This document shows, piece after piece, positions 53,707 through 62,437 of a stretch of DNA of 64,000 nt. How positions within the stretch are numbered: position 1 is the stretch's first letter; every line of letters begins with the position of its first letter. Both the position numbers and the translations under genes were made by a program. Under the pieces are notes generated by a model. The model saw only the letters and a program-made list of their open reading frames with translations. It was not told the DNA's origin and ran no database searches. The stretch comes from Microbacteriaceae bacterium VKM Ac-2854 (GTDB lineage: Bacteria; Actinomycetota; Actinomycetes; Actinomycetales; Microbacteriaceae), in assembly GCA_013205085.1 (NCBI GenBank), contig JABMLH010000002.1, positions 740,900 to 804,899 of the forward strand, read 5' to 3'.

Positions 53707-55593
53707 TCAGGCGGCGGGTTCGGTGAGCGCCGCCTGCTCGGCGTAGAGGGAGGCGTAGACGCCGCCCAGGGCGAGCAGTTCACGGTGCGGACCCGACTCG
53801 ACGATGCGGCCGGCGACGACGACGTTGATCACGTCGGCGCTCACGATGGTCGACAGGCGATGCGCGATCGCGATGGTGGTGCGACCCCGCGCGGCGTCGT
53901 CGAGCGCCGACTGGACGATCCGTTCCGACACCGTGTCGAGCGCGCTGGTCGCTTCGTCCAGGATCAGGACCGCCGGATCCTTCAGCAGCACCCGCGCGAT
54001 GGCGATGCGTTGCTTCTCCCCGCCGGAGAGTCGGTAGCCGCGTTCGCCGACCATGGTGTCGTAGCCGTCGGGGAACGACGCGATGGTCTCGTGGATGTTC
54101 GCCGCGCGCGCCGCGGCCTCCAGCTGCGCGTCCGTGGCATCCGGTCTCGCGTAACGCAGGTTCTCGGCGATCGACGCGTGGAACAGGTACGTCTCTTGGC
54201 TCACGATGCCGATGTGCGAGATCAGCGACTCCTGCGCCAGTTCGCGAACATCCGTGCCCGCGAAGCGCACGGCTCCCGATTCGGCCTCGTACAGCCGCGG
54301 CACCAGGTAGGACACCGTGGTCTTGCCCGCCCCGGACGGGCCGACGAAGGCGACGAACTGCCCCGGCTGGATGTCGAACGAGACGTGATCCAGGGTGGGG
54401 CGCGTCTCGTCGGCCGCGTCGGGGTAGCGGAAGACGACGTCATCGAACTGCACCCGCCCGAGCACCCCCGGTCGCGCATCCACGTCGCTCGCCCTGGCGC
54501 GGTCGGTGATCGCGGGGCGCAGGTCCAGGTACTCGAAGATCCGAGCGAACAGGGCACCGGCGGTCTGCAGGTCCAGGGCCACCCGCATCAGGCCGAGCAA
54601 TGGCCACATCAGCCGCGCCTGCACGGTGGTGAACGCGACGATCGTGCCGGCCGTCACCTCCGTGCCGCCCGTGATCAGCCACGCCGCCACGAGGTAGACG
54701 ACGACTGGCAGGATCGACAGGAAGATCTGCACCATCGCGAAGAACCATTGGCCCGACATCTGCTGGCGCACCTGCAGCGAGATCTGCCGACCGTTCTCGT
54801 CCGCGTAGCGCTCGACCTCCGCCTCCTGGCGACCGAAGCTCTTGGCCAACAGGATTCCCGAGACGGACAGTGTCTCCTGGGTGATCGCCGTCATCTCGGA
54901 GAGCGACTCCTGCGTCTTGGTCGCGATCCGCGCGCGCACCTGGCCGACGCGCCGCTGGGCGAACACCAGCGCCGGCGTGAGGATGACCGCCACGAGCGTC
55001 ATCTGCCACGACAGCAGCAGCATCGCCACCACCGCCGCGATGACGGTGACGGTGTTGCCGAGCACACTCGACACGGTATTGGTCAGCACGTTCGCCACGC
55101 CACCGACGTCGTTCTGCAACCGGGATTGGATCACGCCGGTCTTGGTGCGGGTGAAGAAGGCGAGTTCCATCCGCTGCAGGTGCCGGAACAGACGGATGCG
55201 CAGCTGCCCCATGACACCGTTGCCGACGGTCGCGGTGAGGTAGGTCTGCCAGACGCCGAGCACCGCGGAGACCACCCAGATCAACACCATGGCGAGCACG
55301 AGCTCGACCAGCACCGGCAGGTTCGGCGTGCCGGAGGCCGGGAACAGGCCGTCGTCGAAGGCGAGCTGGGTCAGCAGGGGCGGGATGACCGTGAGCGCCG
55401 CCCCGATCAGCACCAGCACCACCGTGACGATCAGCTTGCGCTTGAACGGCGCGAACAGGGTCGTGATGCGCCGGAAGAGGTGGTCGACCTTCGGCGCCGC
55501 CGCGTTCACCGCGCGCTGGCTCGCGGCGTCGCCACCACCGATGCGTCCGCCGGTTCCGCCGCGGACGGCGCCGGCGCTTCCCATTCTGCTCAT
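53707..55593 (-). CDS. ABC-type exporter (fused transmembrane and ATPase domains)
   Basis: A 628-residue half-transporter of the MsbA/multidrug class. Residues 50-345 form the six-helix ABC_membrane domain. Residues 385-620 form the ATPase with GPSGAGKTT, a Q-loop SQETYLF, LSGGEKQRIAIARVLL and VLILDEATSALD plus H-loop IAHRLST. All catalytic motifs are intact. The substrate is unknown (lipids, drugs or peptides). A Gly-rich N-terminus starts MSRMGSAGAVRG. It is flanked by short tandem repeats on both sides. Confidence 0.9.
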   Translation of the reverse strand: MSRMGSAGAVRGGTGGRIGGGDAASQRAVNAAAPKVDHLFRRITTLFAPFKRKLIVTVVLVLIGAALTVIPPLLTQLAFDDGLFPASGTPNLPVLVELVLAMVLIWVVSAVLGVWQTYLTATVGNGVMGQLRIRLFRHLQRMELAFFTRTKTGVIQSRLQNDVGGVANVLTNTVSSVLGNTVTVIAAVVAMLLLSWQMTLVAVILTPALVFAQRRVGQVRARIATKTQESLSEMTAITQETLSVSGILLAKSFGRQEAEVERYADENGRQISLQVRQQMSGQWFFAMVQIFLSILPVVVYLVAAWLITGGTEVTAGTIVAFTTVQARLMWPLLGLMRVALDLQTAGALFARIFEYLDLRPAITDRARASDVDARPGVLGRVQFDDVVFRYPDAADETRPTLDHVSFDIQPGQFVAFVGPSGAGKTTVSYLVPRLYEAESGAVRFAGTDVRELAQESLISHIGIVSQETYLFHASIAENLRYARPDATDAQLEAAARAANIHETIASFPDGYDTMVGERGYRLSGGEKQRIAIARVLLKDPAVLILDEATSALDTVSERIVQSALDDAARGRTTIAIAHRLSTIVSADVINVVVAGRIVESGPHRELLALGGVYASLYAEQAALTEPAA

Positions 55594-55659
55594 TGCTCAG
55601 ACCCTAGACCCGACCGCCGACACCCGAGCCTTGCTCCGCTGTCGGCGTACTCAGCTTGC

Positions 55660-55698
55660 GCGGCGCTGTCGTGCGGCGTTGTCGTGCGGCGCTGTCGA
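55660..55698 (+). repeat. Three tandem 13-bp units, GCGGCGCTGTCGT
   Basis: GCGGCGCTGTCGT (55660-55672), GCGGCGTTGTCGT (55673-55685) and GCGGCGCTGTCGA (55686-55698). They lie in the 5' region of the ABC exporter gene. Confidence 0.75.
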
Positions 55699-55740
55699 TT
55701 TAGCCGCGCGCTGCAGGCATTCCGCCCGCGCGCGGCGAAC

Positions 55741-55840
55741 ACGACAGCGCAGCAGCAGAGGGCACAGCGCAGCAACGGAGGGGACAGCGCAGCAACGGAG
55801 GGGACAGCGCAGCAGCGGAGGGGACAGCGCAGCAGCGAAA
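55741..55840 (+). repeat. Five tandem 20-bp units, GGGACAGCGCAGCAACGGAG
   Basis: Five consecutive 20-bp copies, beginning at 55741, 55761, 55781, 55801 and 55821; the second to fourth differ from the consensus at only 0-1 positions. The block is followed at once by a terminator hairpin. Confidence 0.9.
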
Positions 55841-55841
55841 A

Positions 55842-55868
55842 GGGCCCCGACCGAAACGGTCGGGGCCC
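55842..55868 (-). terminator. Terminator of the alpha-glucoside-type ABC operon
   Basis: GGGCCCCGACCG and CGGTCGGGGCCC fold around AAA; read on the minus strand the stem is followed by TTTTC. It lies 45 bp after the last permease stop codon. Confidence 0.8.
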
Positions 55869-55912
55869 CGGGAGTCGGAACGGGAAGGGCGTCCCGCACC
55901 GAGTTCGGTGGG

Positions 55913-56884
55913 CTAGCCCTTCGTGGCGCCGGCCAGCAGGCCGCGGACGAAGAAGCGCTGGAGCGAGAAGAACACGATCAACGGAACGATGATCGAGATG
56001 AACGCACCGGCCGACTGCAGGAACCACTGGTTACCCCAGGTGCCCGACAGCGAGTTCAACGACTGCGTCAGCGGCAGCGATGTCGACGGCGCGAAGATCG
56101 TCGCGACCAGCAGGTCGTTCCACACCCAGAGGAACTGGAAGATGGCGAAGGACGCGATCGCCGGCGTCGCCAGCGGCAGGATGATCCGGAAGAACACCTG
56201 GCCGTGCCCGGCACCGTCGACGCGAGCCGCCTCGATGACCTCGCCCGGGATCTCCGAGATGAAGTTGTGCAGCATGAAGATCGCCAGCGGCAGCGCGAAG
56301 ATCGCGTGCGCGATCCAGACCGTCGCGAAGCTGTGCTCCGTGTCGCGCAGCTCGAAGCCCGGGAAGATGCCGACCCCGTTGATCGTCAGACCCTTCGAGA
56401 ACAGCGTCAGCAGCGGCACGAGGGCCATCTGGATCGGCACGATCTGCAGCGCGAAGACGAAGACGAAGAGCAGGTTCTTGCCCTTGAAATCGATCCAGGC
56501 GAAGGCGTACGCGGCGAGCGAGGCGATCACGATCGGGAACACGGTCGCCGGGATGGTGATGGCGAGCGAGTTCAGGAACGACTGCGCCAGGGTCAGCGAG
56601 GTGCCGCCCGAGGTGAAGGCCTGGACGTAGTTGTCGAACGTGAACGTGGGGTTCACGAAGACGGTCCACCAGCCGGTGGACTGCGTGTCAGCGCCGGGCC
56701 GGAAGGAGGTGACGAACAGACCGAAGGTCGGGATGGTCCAGAAGATCGCGATGATGATCGCTGCGATCGTGGCGCCGCGCGACGTCAGTCGCTTCTGCGC
56801 CATCTTCTCGTTCTTCGCAGTCGCGCGGCTGATCTGCCGCGCGGTGCGGGTGTCGAGTTCGAGTCCTGCGGGGCTGACGCTCAT
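55913..56884 (-). CDS. MalG-like sugar ABC importer permease
   Basis: A 323-residue inner permease with six helices and the EAA loop EVIEAARVDGAGHGQVFFRIILPLATPA (about residues 225-255), the ATPase contact motif. The ATG (56884) overlaps the upstream permease stop (ATGA). With the larger permease and the binding lipoprotein it forms an importer for an alpha-glucoside or maltose-type oligosaccharide. No ATPase gene is in the operon; CUT1 importers of actinobacteria usually share one (MsiK-type) encoded elsewhere. Confidence 0.9.
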   Translation of the reverse strand: MSVSPAGLELDTRTARQISRATAKNEKMAQKRLTSRGATIAAIIIAIFWTIPTFGLFVTSFRPGADTQSTGWWTVFVNPTFTFDNYVQAFTSGGTSLTLAQSFLNSLAITIPATVFPIVIASLAAYAFAWIDFKGKNLLFVFVFALQIVPIQMALVPLLTLFSKGLTINGVGIFPGFELRDTEHSFATVWIAHAIFALPLAIFMLHNFISEIPGEVIEAARVDGAGHGQVFFRIILPLATPAIASFAIFQFLWVWNDLLVATIFAPSTSLPLTQSLNSLSGTWGNQWFLQSAGAFISIIVPLIVFFSLQRFFVRGLLAGATKG

Positions 56885-58218
56885 CGGATCTCCCTCTGCT
56901 TCCTGATCTGGTTGGCGTTGTAGATGATGAGCGGCAGCACGAACAGGAACAGCACGACCGCGAGGGCGGCGGAGTGTCCGTAGCTCTGGAAGCGCTGCTG
57001 CTGGTTGACCATCTCGAAGCCGAGGACGGTCGTATCGGCGCGACCACCGGTCATCACCGCGACGATGTCGTAGACCTTCAGCGAGGCGATCGCGATCGTG
57101 GTCAGTACCACGATCAGGGAGGAGCGGATGCCGGGAACGGTGACGTTGCGGAAGCTCTGCCAGGCGTTGGTGCCGTCCAGCGACGCCGCCTCGAGCTGCT
57201 CCGACGGAACCGCCTTGATCGCGGCGGAGAGGATGACCATCGCGAATCCGGTCTGGGTCCAGATGAACACGACCAGAAGGAGCAGCGTGTTGACCAGCGG
57301 GCGCGCGTCCAGCCACGACACCGGGTCGCCGCCGAACGCGGTCACGATCGCGTTGAGCAGACCGACCTGGTTGCCCTGGCGGAAGTCGTAGACGAACTTC
57401 CAGATGATGCCGGCGCCGACGAAGGAGATCGCCACGGGCATGAAGACCAGGACCTTGAGGAACTTCTCGCCGGCGGCCTTATCGATGAAGACCGCGTAGG
57501 CGAGGCCGAAGACGGTGGAGAAGAGCGGAGCGATCAGCACCCAGACCAGCGTGTTGATGACCGACCAGAATCCCTCGGGGTTCGTGAACGTCCAGATGTA
57601 GTTCTCCAGTCCGACGAAGTTGTCGCCGGTCTTGTCCATGAAGGACTGGAAGAGGGTCGAGATCGTCGGGTAGATCAGGCCGATGATCAGCATCAGCGCC
57701 GCGGGAGCGGTGAAGATGATCAGCTGGAAGAGATAGCCCGCGCCCTGGCTCGCGCGGTAGTCGGCGAGGAACAGCAGTCCGCCCAGCACCAGGGCGATGA
57801 TCACGACGTACAGCACCGCGTTCTGGTAAGGACGCAGCAGCATAAAGGCGAGCACCGGGATCACGAAGCAGGCGGCGAGGCGGAGGTAGAAGTAGCCCTT
57901 ACCCACGCGCGGTGCGTACTCGATCAGCACCAGGATCACACCGACGACGGCGCCGAAGATCACCAGGATGATCGGGATCTGCAGCAGCGGGTGCAGATTG
58001 CCCAAGAAGAAGAAGAGGCTGTTCAGCGAGAAGCCGAGCGACACCGGTCGGGCGTCCTCCATCGGCGATCCCGTGACCATGATGAAGAAGAGGGCCAGCA
58101 CGACGACGAGGCCGACGCTGACGATGATGGTGGTGGTTCTGTTCGACTTCGCCGACCGAAGTGGAGGCTTCGAAGCCGGCGCCTGCTGGGACGCAGGCGC
58201 CGTTGTGGTTCCGGACAT
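56881..58218 (-). CDS. MalF-like sugar ABC importer permease with extra N-terminal helices
   Basis: A 445-residue permease. The MalF core is residues about 160-445 with the EAA loop EQLEAASLDGTNAWQSFRNVTVPGIRSSL. The first 155 residues add about four more helices (LVVVLALFFIMV, FFLGNLHPLLQIPIILVIFGAVVGVILVLIEYAP), an extension seen in AglF/AglG-type alpha-glucoside permeases. The short glycine/proline-rich lead (MSGTTTAPASQQAPAS) is cytoplasmic. Confidence 0.9.
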   Translation of the reverse strand: MSGTTTAPASQQAPASKPPLRSAKSNRTTTIIVSVGLVVVLALFFIMVTGSPMEDARPVSLGFSLNSLFFFLGNLHPLLQIPIILVIFGAVVGVILVLIEYAPRVGKGYFYLRLAACFVIPVLAFMLLRPYQNAVLYVVIIALVLGGLLFLADYRASQGAGYLFQLIIFTAPAALMLIIGLIYPTISTLFQSFMDKTGDNFVGLENYIWTFTNPEGFWSVINTLVWVLIAPLFSTVFGLAYAVFIDKAAGEKFLKVLVFMPVAISFVGAGIIWKFVYDFRQGNQVGLLNAIVTAFGGDPVSWLDARPLVNTLLLLVVFIWTQTGFAMVILSAAIKAVPSEQLEAASLDGTNAWQSFRNVTVPGIRSSLIVVLTTIAIASLKVYDIVAVMTGGRADTTVLGFEMVNQQQRFQSYGHSAALAVVLFLFVLPLIIYNANQIRKQREIR

Positions 58219-58301
58219 GGATACCCTTCCGAGTACGACCTTGGACTCATGAATGGCCGGCTCCGATCGTCGCGCTGACGGGGGCCGGAGTGGCCGAGAT
58301 C

Positions 58302-58332
58302 GGGGGCCGCTCGCGTTGTGCGAGCGGCCCCC
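58302..58332 (-). repeat. Intercistronic stem-loop between the binding-protein and permease genes
   Basis: GGGGGCCGCTCGC and GCGAGCGGCCCCC pair around GTTGT, 36 bp after the binding-protein stop and before the permease start. It has no U-tract, so it is more likely an mRNA-stabilising hairpin that raises binding-protein over permease levels. Confidence 0.65.
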
Positions 58333-58367
58333 TTTCTCCGTGTGTCGAGCGTGTGCCCGAGGCGGAA

Positions 58368-59696
58368 CTAGTTGGCGTAGCCGGCCTGGATGTCGCTCAG
58401 GACGCTGTCGGTGTCCTTACCGTCGATCCAGCTGACCATGCCCTTCCAGAACGAACCGGCACCCACGACGGACGGCATCAGGTCGGATGCGTCGAAGCGG
58501 ACGGTGGTGTTCGGGTCCTGCAGCAGGGTCATCGCGTCGGTCAGCAGCTGGCTGGAGGCCAGCGACGGGTCGGCGTTCAGGTTCGCGGAGATGTTGCCAC
58601 CGAGCTTGACGCGAGCGTCGGCCCAGTCGGAGGAGGACATGTACTCGAGCACCTGCTGCACGGCAGCGGAGTCCGAGAACGCGGTGACGAATTCGCCACC
58701 GACCTCGATGTTGGCCGAGCCCTCTTCGACGCCCGGCAGGACGAAGCCGTAGACGTCGCCGTCAGGGGCCACGGTCGGGGTCTCACCGGCGGCGTTCTTC
58801 ACGTCGAGGAAGTTGGCCGAGAGGAACGAGGCCTGGTGCGTCAGCGCGCAGCTGCCGTCGGCGACCTTGGCCGCGACGTCGGCGAACGCCGTCGAGTTGA
58901 TCGACTTGATGTCGCCGAAGCCCGCGTTCACGTAGTCCGGGTTCTGCAGGATCTCGCCGACGGAGTCGAAGGCCTTCTTGATCTCGGGGTCGGTGAACTT
59001 GATGTCGCCGGCGACCCACTTGTCGTAGGCGTCCGGGCCGGCCTCGCGCAGGACGAGGTCCTCGATCCAGTCGGTGCCCGGCCAACCCGAGGCGTCACCG
59101 GAGGCGAAGCCGGCGCACCAGGGAGCGGTGCCGGTCTTCTCCTGGATGGTCTTGGTCAGGTCGAGAACGCCCTGCCACGTGGTGGGAACCTCGACGCCCC
59201 ACTCCTTGAACTTGGCCGGCGAGTACCAGACGTAGCCCTTGATGCTGGCGAGCATCGGCGCGGAGTAGAACTTTCCGTCGACCGAGCCGTATTCCTTCCA
59301 GTCCGGGGACCAGTTCTTGTCGACGTTGGTCACGACGCCTTCGGGCGCTTCCTTGACCTCGCCGGTCTCGACGAGCGTCTTCAGCAGACCGGGCTGCGGG
59401 ACGATCGCGATGTCGGGGGCGGAGCCACCCGAGACCTTCGTGACGATGTTGCCCTCGAAGCTCTTGTCACCGGTGTACTCGACCTTGATGCCGGTGTCCT
59501 TGGTGAAGGCGTCGAACGACTTGTTCATGTTGTCGGCCTCGGTTCCGGTGATACCACCGGAGATCTTGACCGTCTGACCCGAGACGTCGCCCGAACCGGA
59601 GTCGGTGCCACCCTCGGCGCAACCGGCCAGGGCGAGACCCGAGATGGCCAGGATGGCCAGGGGTGCAGTGATACGGCGGTGCAGGGATGACCGCAT
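58368..59696 (-). CDS. Sugar-binding lipoprotein of an alpha-glucoside-type ABC importer
   Basis: A 442-residue extracellular lipoprotein (lipobox LALAGCAEGG, Cys26) of the type 1 ABC solute-binding family. Motifs are NMNKSFDAFTKDTGIKVEYTGDKSFEGNIVTKVSGGSAPDIAIV at the N-lobe and TGTAPWCAGFASGDASGWPGTDWIEDLVLR, a pattern of AglE-type alpha-glucoside binders. The ATG at 59696 is the start expected from the signal peptide. It is the first gene of the operon; its regulator is probably the divergent LacI gene. Confidence 0.9.
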   Translation of the reverse strand: MRSSLHRRITAPLAILAISGLALAGCAEGGTDSGSGDVSGQTVKISGGITGTEADNMNKSFDAFTKDTGIKVEYTGDKSFEGNIVTKVSGGSAPDIAIVPQPGLLKTLVETGEVKEAPEGVVTNVDKNWSPDWKEYGSVDGKFYSAPMLASIKGYVWYSPAKFKEWGVEVPTTWQGVLDLTKTIQEKTGTAPWCAGFASGDASGWPGTDWIEDLVLREAGPDAYDKWVAGDIKFTDPEIKKAFDSVGEILQNPDYVNAGFGDIKSINSTAFADVAAKVADGSCALTHQASFLSANFLDVKNAAGETPTVAPDGDVYGFVLPGVEEGSANIEVGGEFVTAFSDSAAVQQVLEYMSSSDWADARVKLGGNISANLNADPSLASSQLLTDAMTLLQDPNTTVRFDASDLMPSVVGAGSFWKGMVSWIDGKDTDSVLSDIQAGYAN

Positions 59697-59840
59697 TCTT
59701 CCTCCTCGTTGAGTGTTTTTACCGCCGATCGGACCGTACGCGGCTCGGAGTTCGGCCGCGCGGCTCGATCGGTTCTTCTGCGAAACCGAAGTGGTGCAAG
59801 GGCATTCGCAAGGTTCGTGTGGGATGGGATCCCGACAGAG

Positions 59841-59852
59841 GGAAACCTTTCC
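59841..59852. promoter_or_regulatory. LacI-type operator GGAAACCTTTCC
   Basis: A near-palindrome in the 5' region of the sugar-binding protein gene, matching CCTGGAACCGTTTCCAGG at 59994-60011 in the divergent spacer. Confidence 0.55.
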
Positions 59853-59925
59853 ACAAAGCTCACGAAACCACAAGACGGGCCGAGGGTCGCTCAATCATGG
59901 TAACGATTTGGCGTCAACCCTAAGA

Positions 59926-59937
59926 GAGAGCGCTCTC
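59926..59937. promoter_or_regulatory. Perfect 12-bp palindrome GAGAGCGCTCTC
   Basis: Located between the LacI-type operators in the divergent spacer and beside a TTGACG -35-like element read leftward (59912-59917). Probably a further LacI-family binding site. Confidence 0.5.
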
Positions 59938-59985
59938 GCAGATACTCTGACGATCCATCAGGTAGCGCGAGCGCGGCGTCCGAGA

Positions 59986-60011
59986 TATAAATTCCTGGAA
60001 CCGTTTCCAGG
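59986..60011 (+). promoter_or_regulatory. Promoter -10 and LacI operator of the lacI gene
   Basis: A -10 TATAAA (59986-59991) is followed by CCTGGAACCGTTTCCAGG (59994-60011), a near-perfect LacI-type palindrome covering the predicted start of transcription; this is an autoregulatory layout. Confidence 0.6.
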
Positions 60012-60044
60012 CAACGATGCTCGGGCGGCAGCGGAGGACGACGG

Positions 60045-61076
60045 ATGGCGGGTATCGAGGAGGTCGCAGACCTCGCGGGGGTGTCGAAGGCCACCGTCTC
60101 CCGAGCCCTCAGCGGACGCGGTTACGTCTCACCGGCCACGAAGGAGCGCGTCGAGCTGGCCGCTGCGGAGCTCGGCTACGTCGTCTCCTCGAACGCCTCC
60201 AGCCTGGTGACCGGACGGACGAACAACGTCGGAGTGATCATTCCGATCATCAACCAGTGGTTCTTCGGCGGCATCATCGAGGGCATCGAGCATGCGCTGC
60301 TCGCCGCCGGCTACGACCTGCTGCTGTACAACATCGACAAGCAGCGCGACGCGCGACGCAGCGTCTTCGAGTACTACCTGGTGCGCAAGCGCGTCGACGC
60401 GATCATCGCCGTCACCCTCGAGATCTCGCCGGCCGAGACCGAGGCTCTGCTCGCGCTCGGGCGCCCGATCGTCGGCATCGGGGGCGAGCTGCCCGGCATC
60501 CCGACCTTCTCGATCGACGACGTCGCCGCCGCCCGGCTGGCGACGGAGCACCTGATCTCGCTCGGCCACGAGCGGATCATGCACATCGGCGGACTCGCGG
60601 ACGAGGAGATGGACTTCCGGGTCCACTCCAAACGATTGCAGGGATTCCAGGACGCCCTGAAGGGTGCGGGGATCCCGTACGACGACTCGCAGTTCGTCGC
60701 GACGACCTTCGACATCCCCGGCGGACACGAGGCCGGACGTCAGGTGCTCGGCGATCCGCGCAATCGCCCCACCGCCATCTTCGCCGCCGCCGACGAGGTG
60801 GCGATCGGCATCATCCTCGCCGCCCGCGAACTGGGGCTCTCCATCCCGGACGAACTCTCGGTGATCGGGATCGACGACCATCCGCTCGCCGAGATGTTCG
60901 GGCTGACCTCCATTCGGCAGGATCCGCGCCAGCAGGGCGAACGGGCCGTCGCGATCATCATGAAGCAGCTGCAGAACGCGGGGATCGAGCCCGTGGTCGC
61001 GCGGCACACGACGATTCCCGCCACACTACGGATCCGCACCAGCACGTCCGCTCCGCGCAGCACGCGCAGTAACTGA
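60045..61076 (+). CDS. LacI-family repressor of the alpha-glucoside-type operon
   Basis: A 343-residue regulator, GIEEVADLAGVSKATVSRALSGRGYVSPATKERVELAAAELGYV as the HTH, then hinge (SLVTGRTNNVGVIIP) and sensor domain ending near IRTSTSAPRS. The ATG at 60045 has GGAGGACGACGG upstream. Divergent from the binding-protein gene (348 bp) with three palindromic sites in the spacer. The ligand is probably an imported sugar. Confidence 0.92.
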   Translation: MAGIEEVADLAGVSKATVSRALSGRGYVSPATKERVELAAAELGYVVSSNASSLVTGRTNNVGVIIPIINQWFFGGIIEGIEHALLAAGYDLLLYNIDKQRDARRSVFEYYLVRKRVDAIIAVTLEISPAETEALLALGRPIVGIGGELPGIPTFSIDDVAAARLATEHLISLGHERIMHIGGLADEEMDFRVHSKRLQGFQDALKGAGIPYDDSQFVATTFDIPGGHEAGRQVLGDPRNRPTAIFAAADEVAIGIILAARELGLSIPDELSVIGIDDHPLAEMFGLTSIRQDPRQQGERAVAIIMKQLQNAGIEPVVARHTTIPATLRIRTSTSAPRSTRSN

Positions 61077-61097
61077 GATCGGGCGCAGAATAGGAGC

Positions 61098-61394
61098 ATG
61101 GGCTCCCCCGCGATCGTCACCGACGTCTCAGACCGATCCCGCTTCGAGATCACCGTGGACGGCGTCCTGGCCGGATACGCGGTCTACGTGCGCTCCGGCG
61201 AGCGCGTGGTCTTCACCCACACGGTGGTCGGCGAGGAATGGGGCGGACAGGGGCTGGGCAGCATCCTCGCCCGCGAGGCGCTCGCGAGCGTCGCTGCCGT
61301 CGGCGGGATCGTCGTGCCGCGATGCCCGTTCATCGCTGCGTACCTGCGCAAGCACCCCGACACGGACGTCGCGGTGGAGTGGCCGAAGGACTGA
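61098..61394 (+). CDS. Short GNAT acetyltransferase (YjdJ/COG2388 type)
   Basis: A 98-residue minimal acetyltransferase: VFTHTVVGEEWGGQGLGSILAREALASV (acetyl-CoA loop) and VVPRCPFIAAYLRKHPDTD, the pattern of human GTLF3B-like/YjdJ proteins. Role unknown. A -10-like CAGAAT (61086-61091) ends 6 bases before the ATG, so the transcript may be leaderless. It lies 21 bp after the lacI stop. Confidence 0.85.
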   Translation: MGSPAIVTDVSDRSRFEITVDGVLAGYAVYVRSGERVVFTHTVVGEEWGGQGLGSILAREALASVAAVGGIVVPRCPFIAAYLRKHPDTDVAVEWPKD

Positions 61395-61398
61395 TCCG

Positions 61399-61878
61399 TC
61401 AGGTACCGACGGCGAGGCGTTCGGCCATGATCTGCACCGAGCGTTCCAGGGTGCGGCGATCGTCGGCCGAAAGGTCGTGGAACATCGGGGTCAGCGCGTC
61501 GCCCAACTGTGTGCGCCAATCGTTCAGCGCGCCGAGACCGATCTCGGTCGCACCGATCTGCCAGGCGCGCGCATCCGCCTTGTCGGCGAGGCGCTCGATC
61601 CATCCCTCCGCGACGAGGTTCTTCACGATCTTGGTCATCGTGGGCTGCGACACCCGGCTCTGTACGGCGAGCTCGCCGAGTCGCATCGGCCCCATCGAGA
61701 CCAGGACGGAAAGGGTCCGCCAGACGGCCGGCGACTCCTGATTGCCGGTCGCCTGCGCTGCGAGTCTGGTCATCCGATGGGTCACCGAGACGAGATCGCT
61801 CAGCAGCTCGCTGAGTGAGGCATCGATGGTGCCGCCGCCGACACCGATGGGTTCCTGCACTGTCACGCCCCCGATCAT
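61399..61878 (-). CDS. MarR-family transcriptional regulator
   Basis: A 159-residue winged-helix regulator: VLVSMGPMRLGELAVQSRVSQPTMTKIVKNLVAEGWIERLADKADAR is the DNA-binding core (about residues 60-106). The ATG at 61878 is preferred to a GTG at 61866 because the latter has its ribosome binding site only one base away. An inverted repeat ATAGC-CGC-GCTAT (61886-61898) just upstream is a probable autoregulatory operator. Convergent with the acetyltransferase gene; target genes other than itself are not visible. Confidence 0.85.
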   Translation of the reverse strand: MIGGVTVQEPIGVGGGTIDASLSELLSDLVSVTHRMTRLAAQATGNQESPAVWRTLSVLVSMGPMRLGELAVQSRVSQPTMTKIVKNLVAEGWIERLADKADARAWQIGATEIGLGALNDWRTQLGDALTPMFHDLSADDRRTLERSVQIMAERLAVGT

Positions 61879-61885
61879 AAGAGCA

Positions 61886-61898
61886 ATAGCCGCGCTAT
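61886..61898. promoter_or_regulatory. MarR operator ATAGC-CGC-GCTAT
   Basis: A perfect 5+3+5 inverted repeat, 7 bp upstream of the marR start codon. Confidence 0.55.
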
Positions 61899-61921
61899 CC
61901 GAGCAACGCGGCGGACAACGG

Positions 61922-61961
61922 CGAAAGGCGCCGCTCCCCCGCGGGGGAACGACGCCTTTCG
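61922..61961 (-). terminator. Terminator of the rplJ-rplL operon
   Basis: CGAAAGGCGCCG and CGACGCCTTTCG enclose a second CCCCC/GGGGG stem, 30 bp after the rplL stop codon. Confidence 0.75.
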
Positions 61962-61990
61962 ATGGTGAAGCAGATGCCCGAGGGCAGTGA

Positions 61991-62374
61991 CTACTTGACG
62001 GTGACGGTGGCGCCAGCAGCCTCGAGCTGCTCCTTGGCCTTGTCAGCGGCCTCCTTGTTGACGCCCTCGAGGACGGCCTTGGGAGCGCCGTCAACGAGTG
62101 CCTTCGCCTCACCGAGGCCGAGGCTGGTGAGGGCGCGCACCTCCTTGATGACCTGGATCTTCTTCTCACCGGCGGACTCGAGGACCACGTCGAACTCGGT
62201 CTTCTCCTCGACCTCTTCGACGTCGGCGGCAGCGCCACCGGCCGCGGCGACCGCGACGGGAGCAGCAGCGGTGACCTCGAAGACCTCTTCGAACTTCTTG
62301 ACGAACTCAGAGAGCTCGATGAGGGTGAGCTCCTTGAAAGCTTCGATGAGCTCGTCCTGCGACAGCTTTGCCAT
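61991..62374 (-). CDS. rplL: Ribosomal protein bL12 (L7/L12)
   Basis: A 127-residue stalk protein. N-terminal dimerisation domain [29 protein letters not shown], Ala-rich hinge ([12 protein letters not shown]), then the C-terminal factor-binding domain [41 protein letters not shown]. Recruits translation factors to the ribosome. Downstream of rplJ in the usual order. Confidence 0.97.
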   Translation of the reverse strand: MAKLSQDELIEAFKELTLIELSEFVKKFEEVFEVTAAAPVAVAAAGGAAADVEEVEEKTEFDVVLESAGEKKIQVIKEVRALTSLGLGEAKALVDGAPKAVLEGVNKEAADKAKEQLEAAGATVTVK

Positions 62375-62437
62375 GATTTTTCTCCTTGTTTTTCTTGTCT
62401 CGTAACCGCGTGTCTCGTTCGTCCCGAAAGGGAGGAA

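Larger units (their letters stand above)
55594..55912. other. Spacer with tandem repeats and terminator; no gene seen
   Basis: This 319-bp stretch contains 13-bp units (55660-55698), 20-bp units (55741-55840) and the ABC importer terminator. Between them is ordinary GC-rich sequence with no recognisable gene. Confidence 0.6.

Noticed and set aside
55660..55840. CRISPR array
   Set aside because: The 13- and 20-bp units are back-to-back without unique spacers, so these are tandem repeats; no cas gene is in the window.
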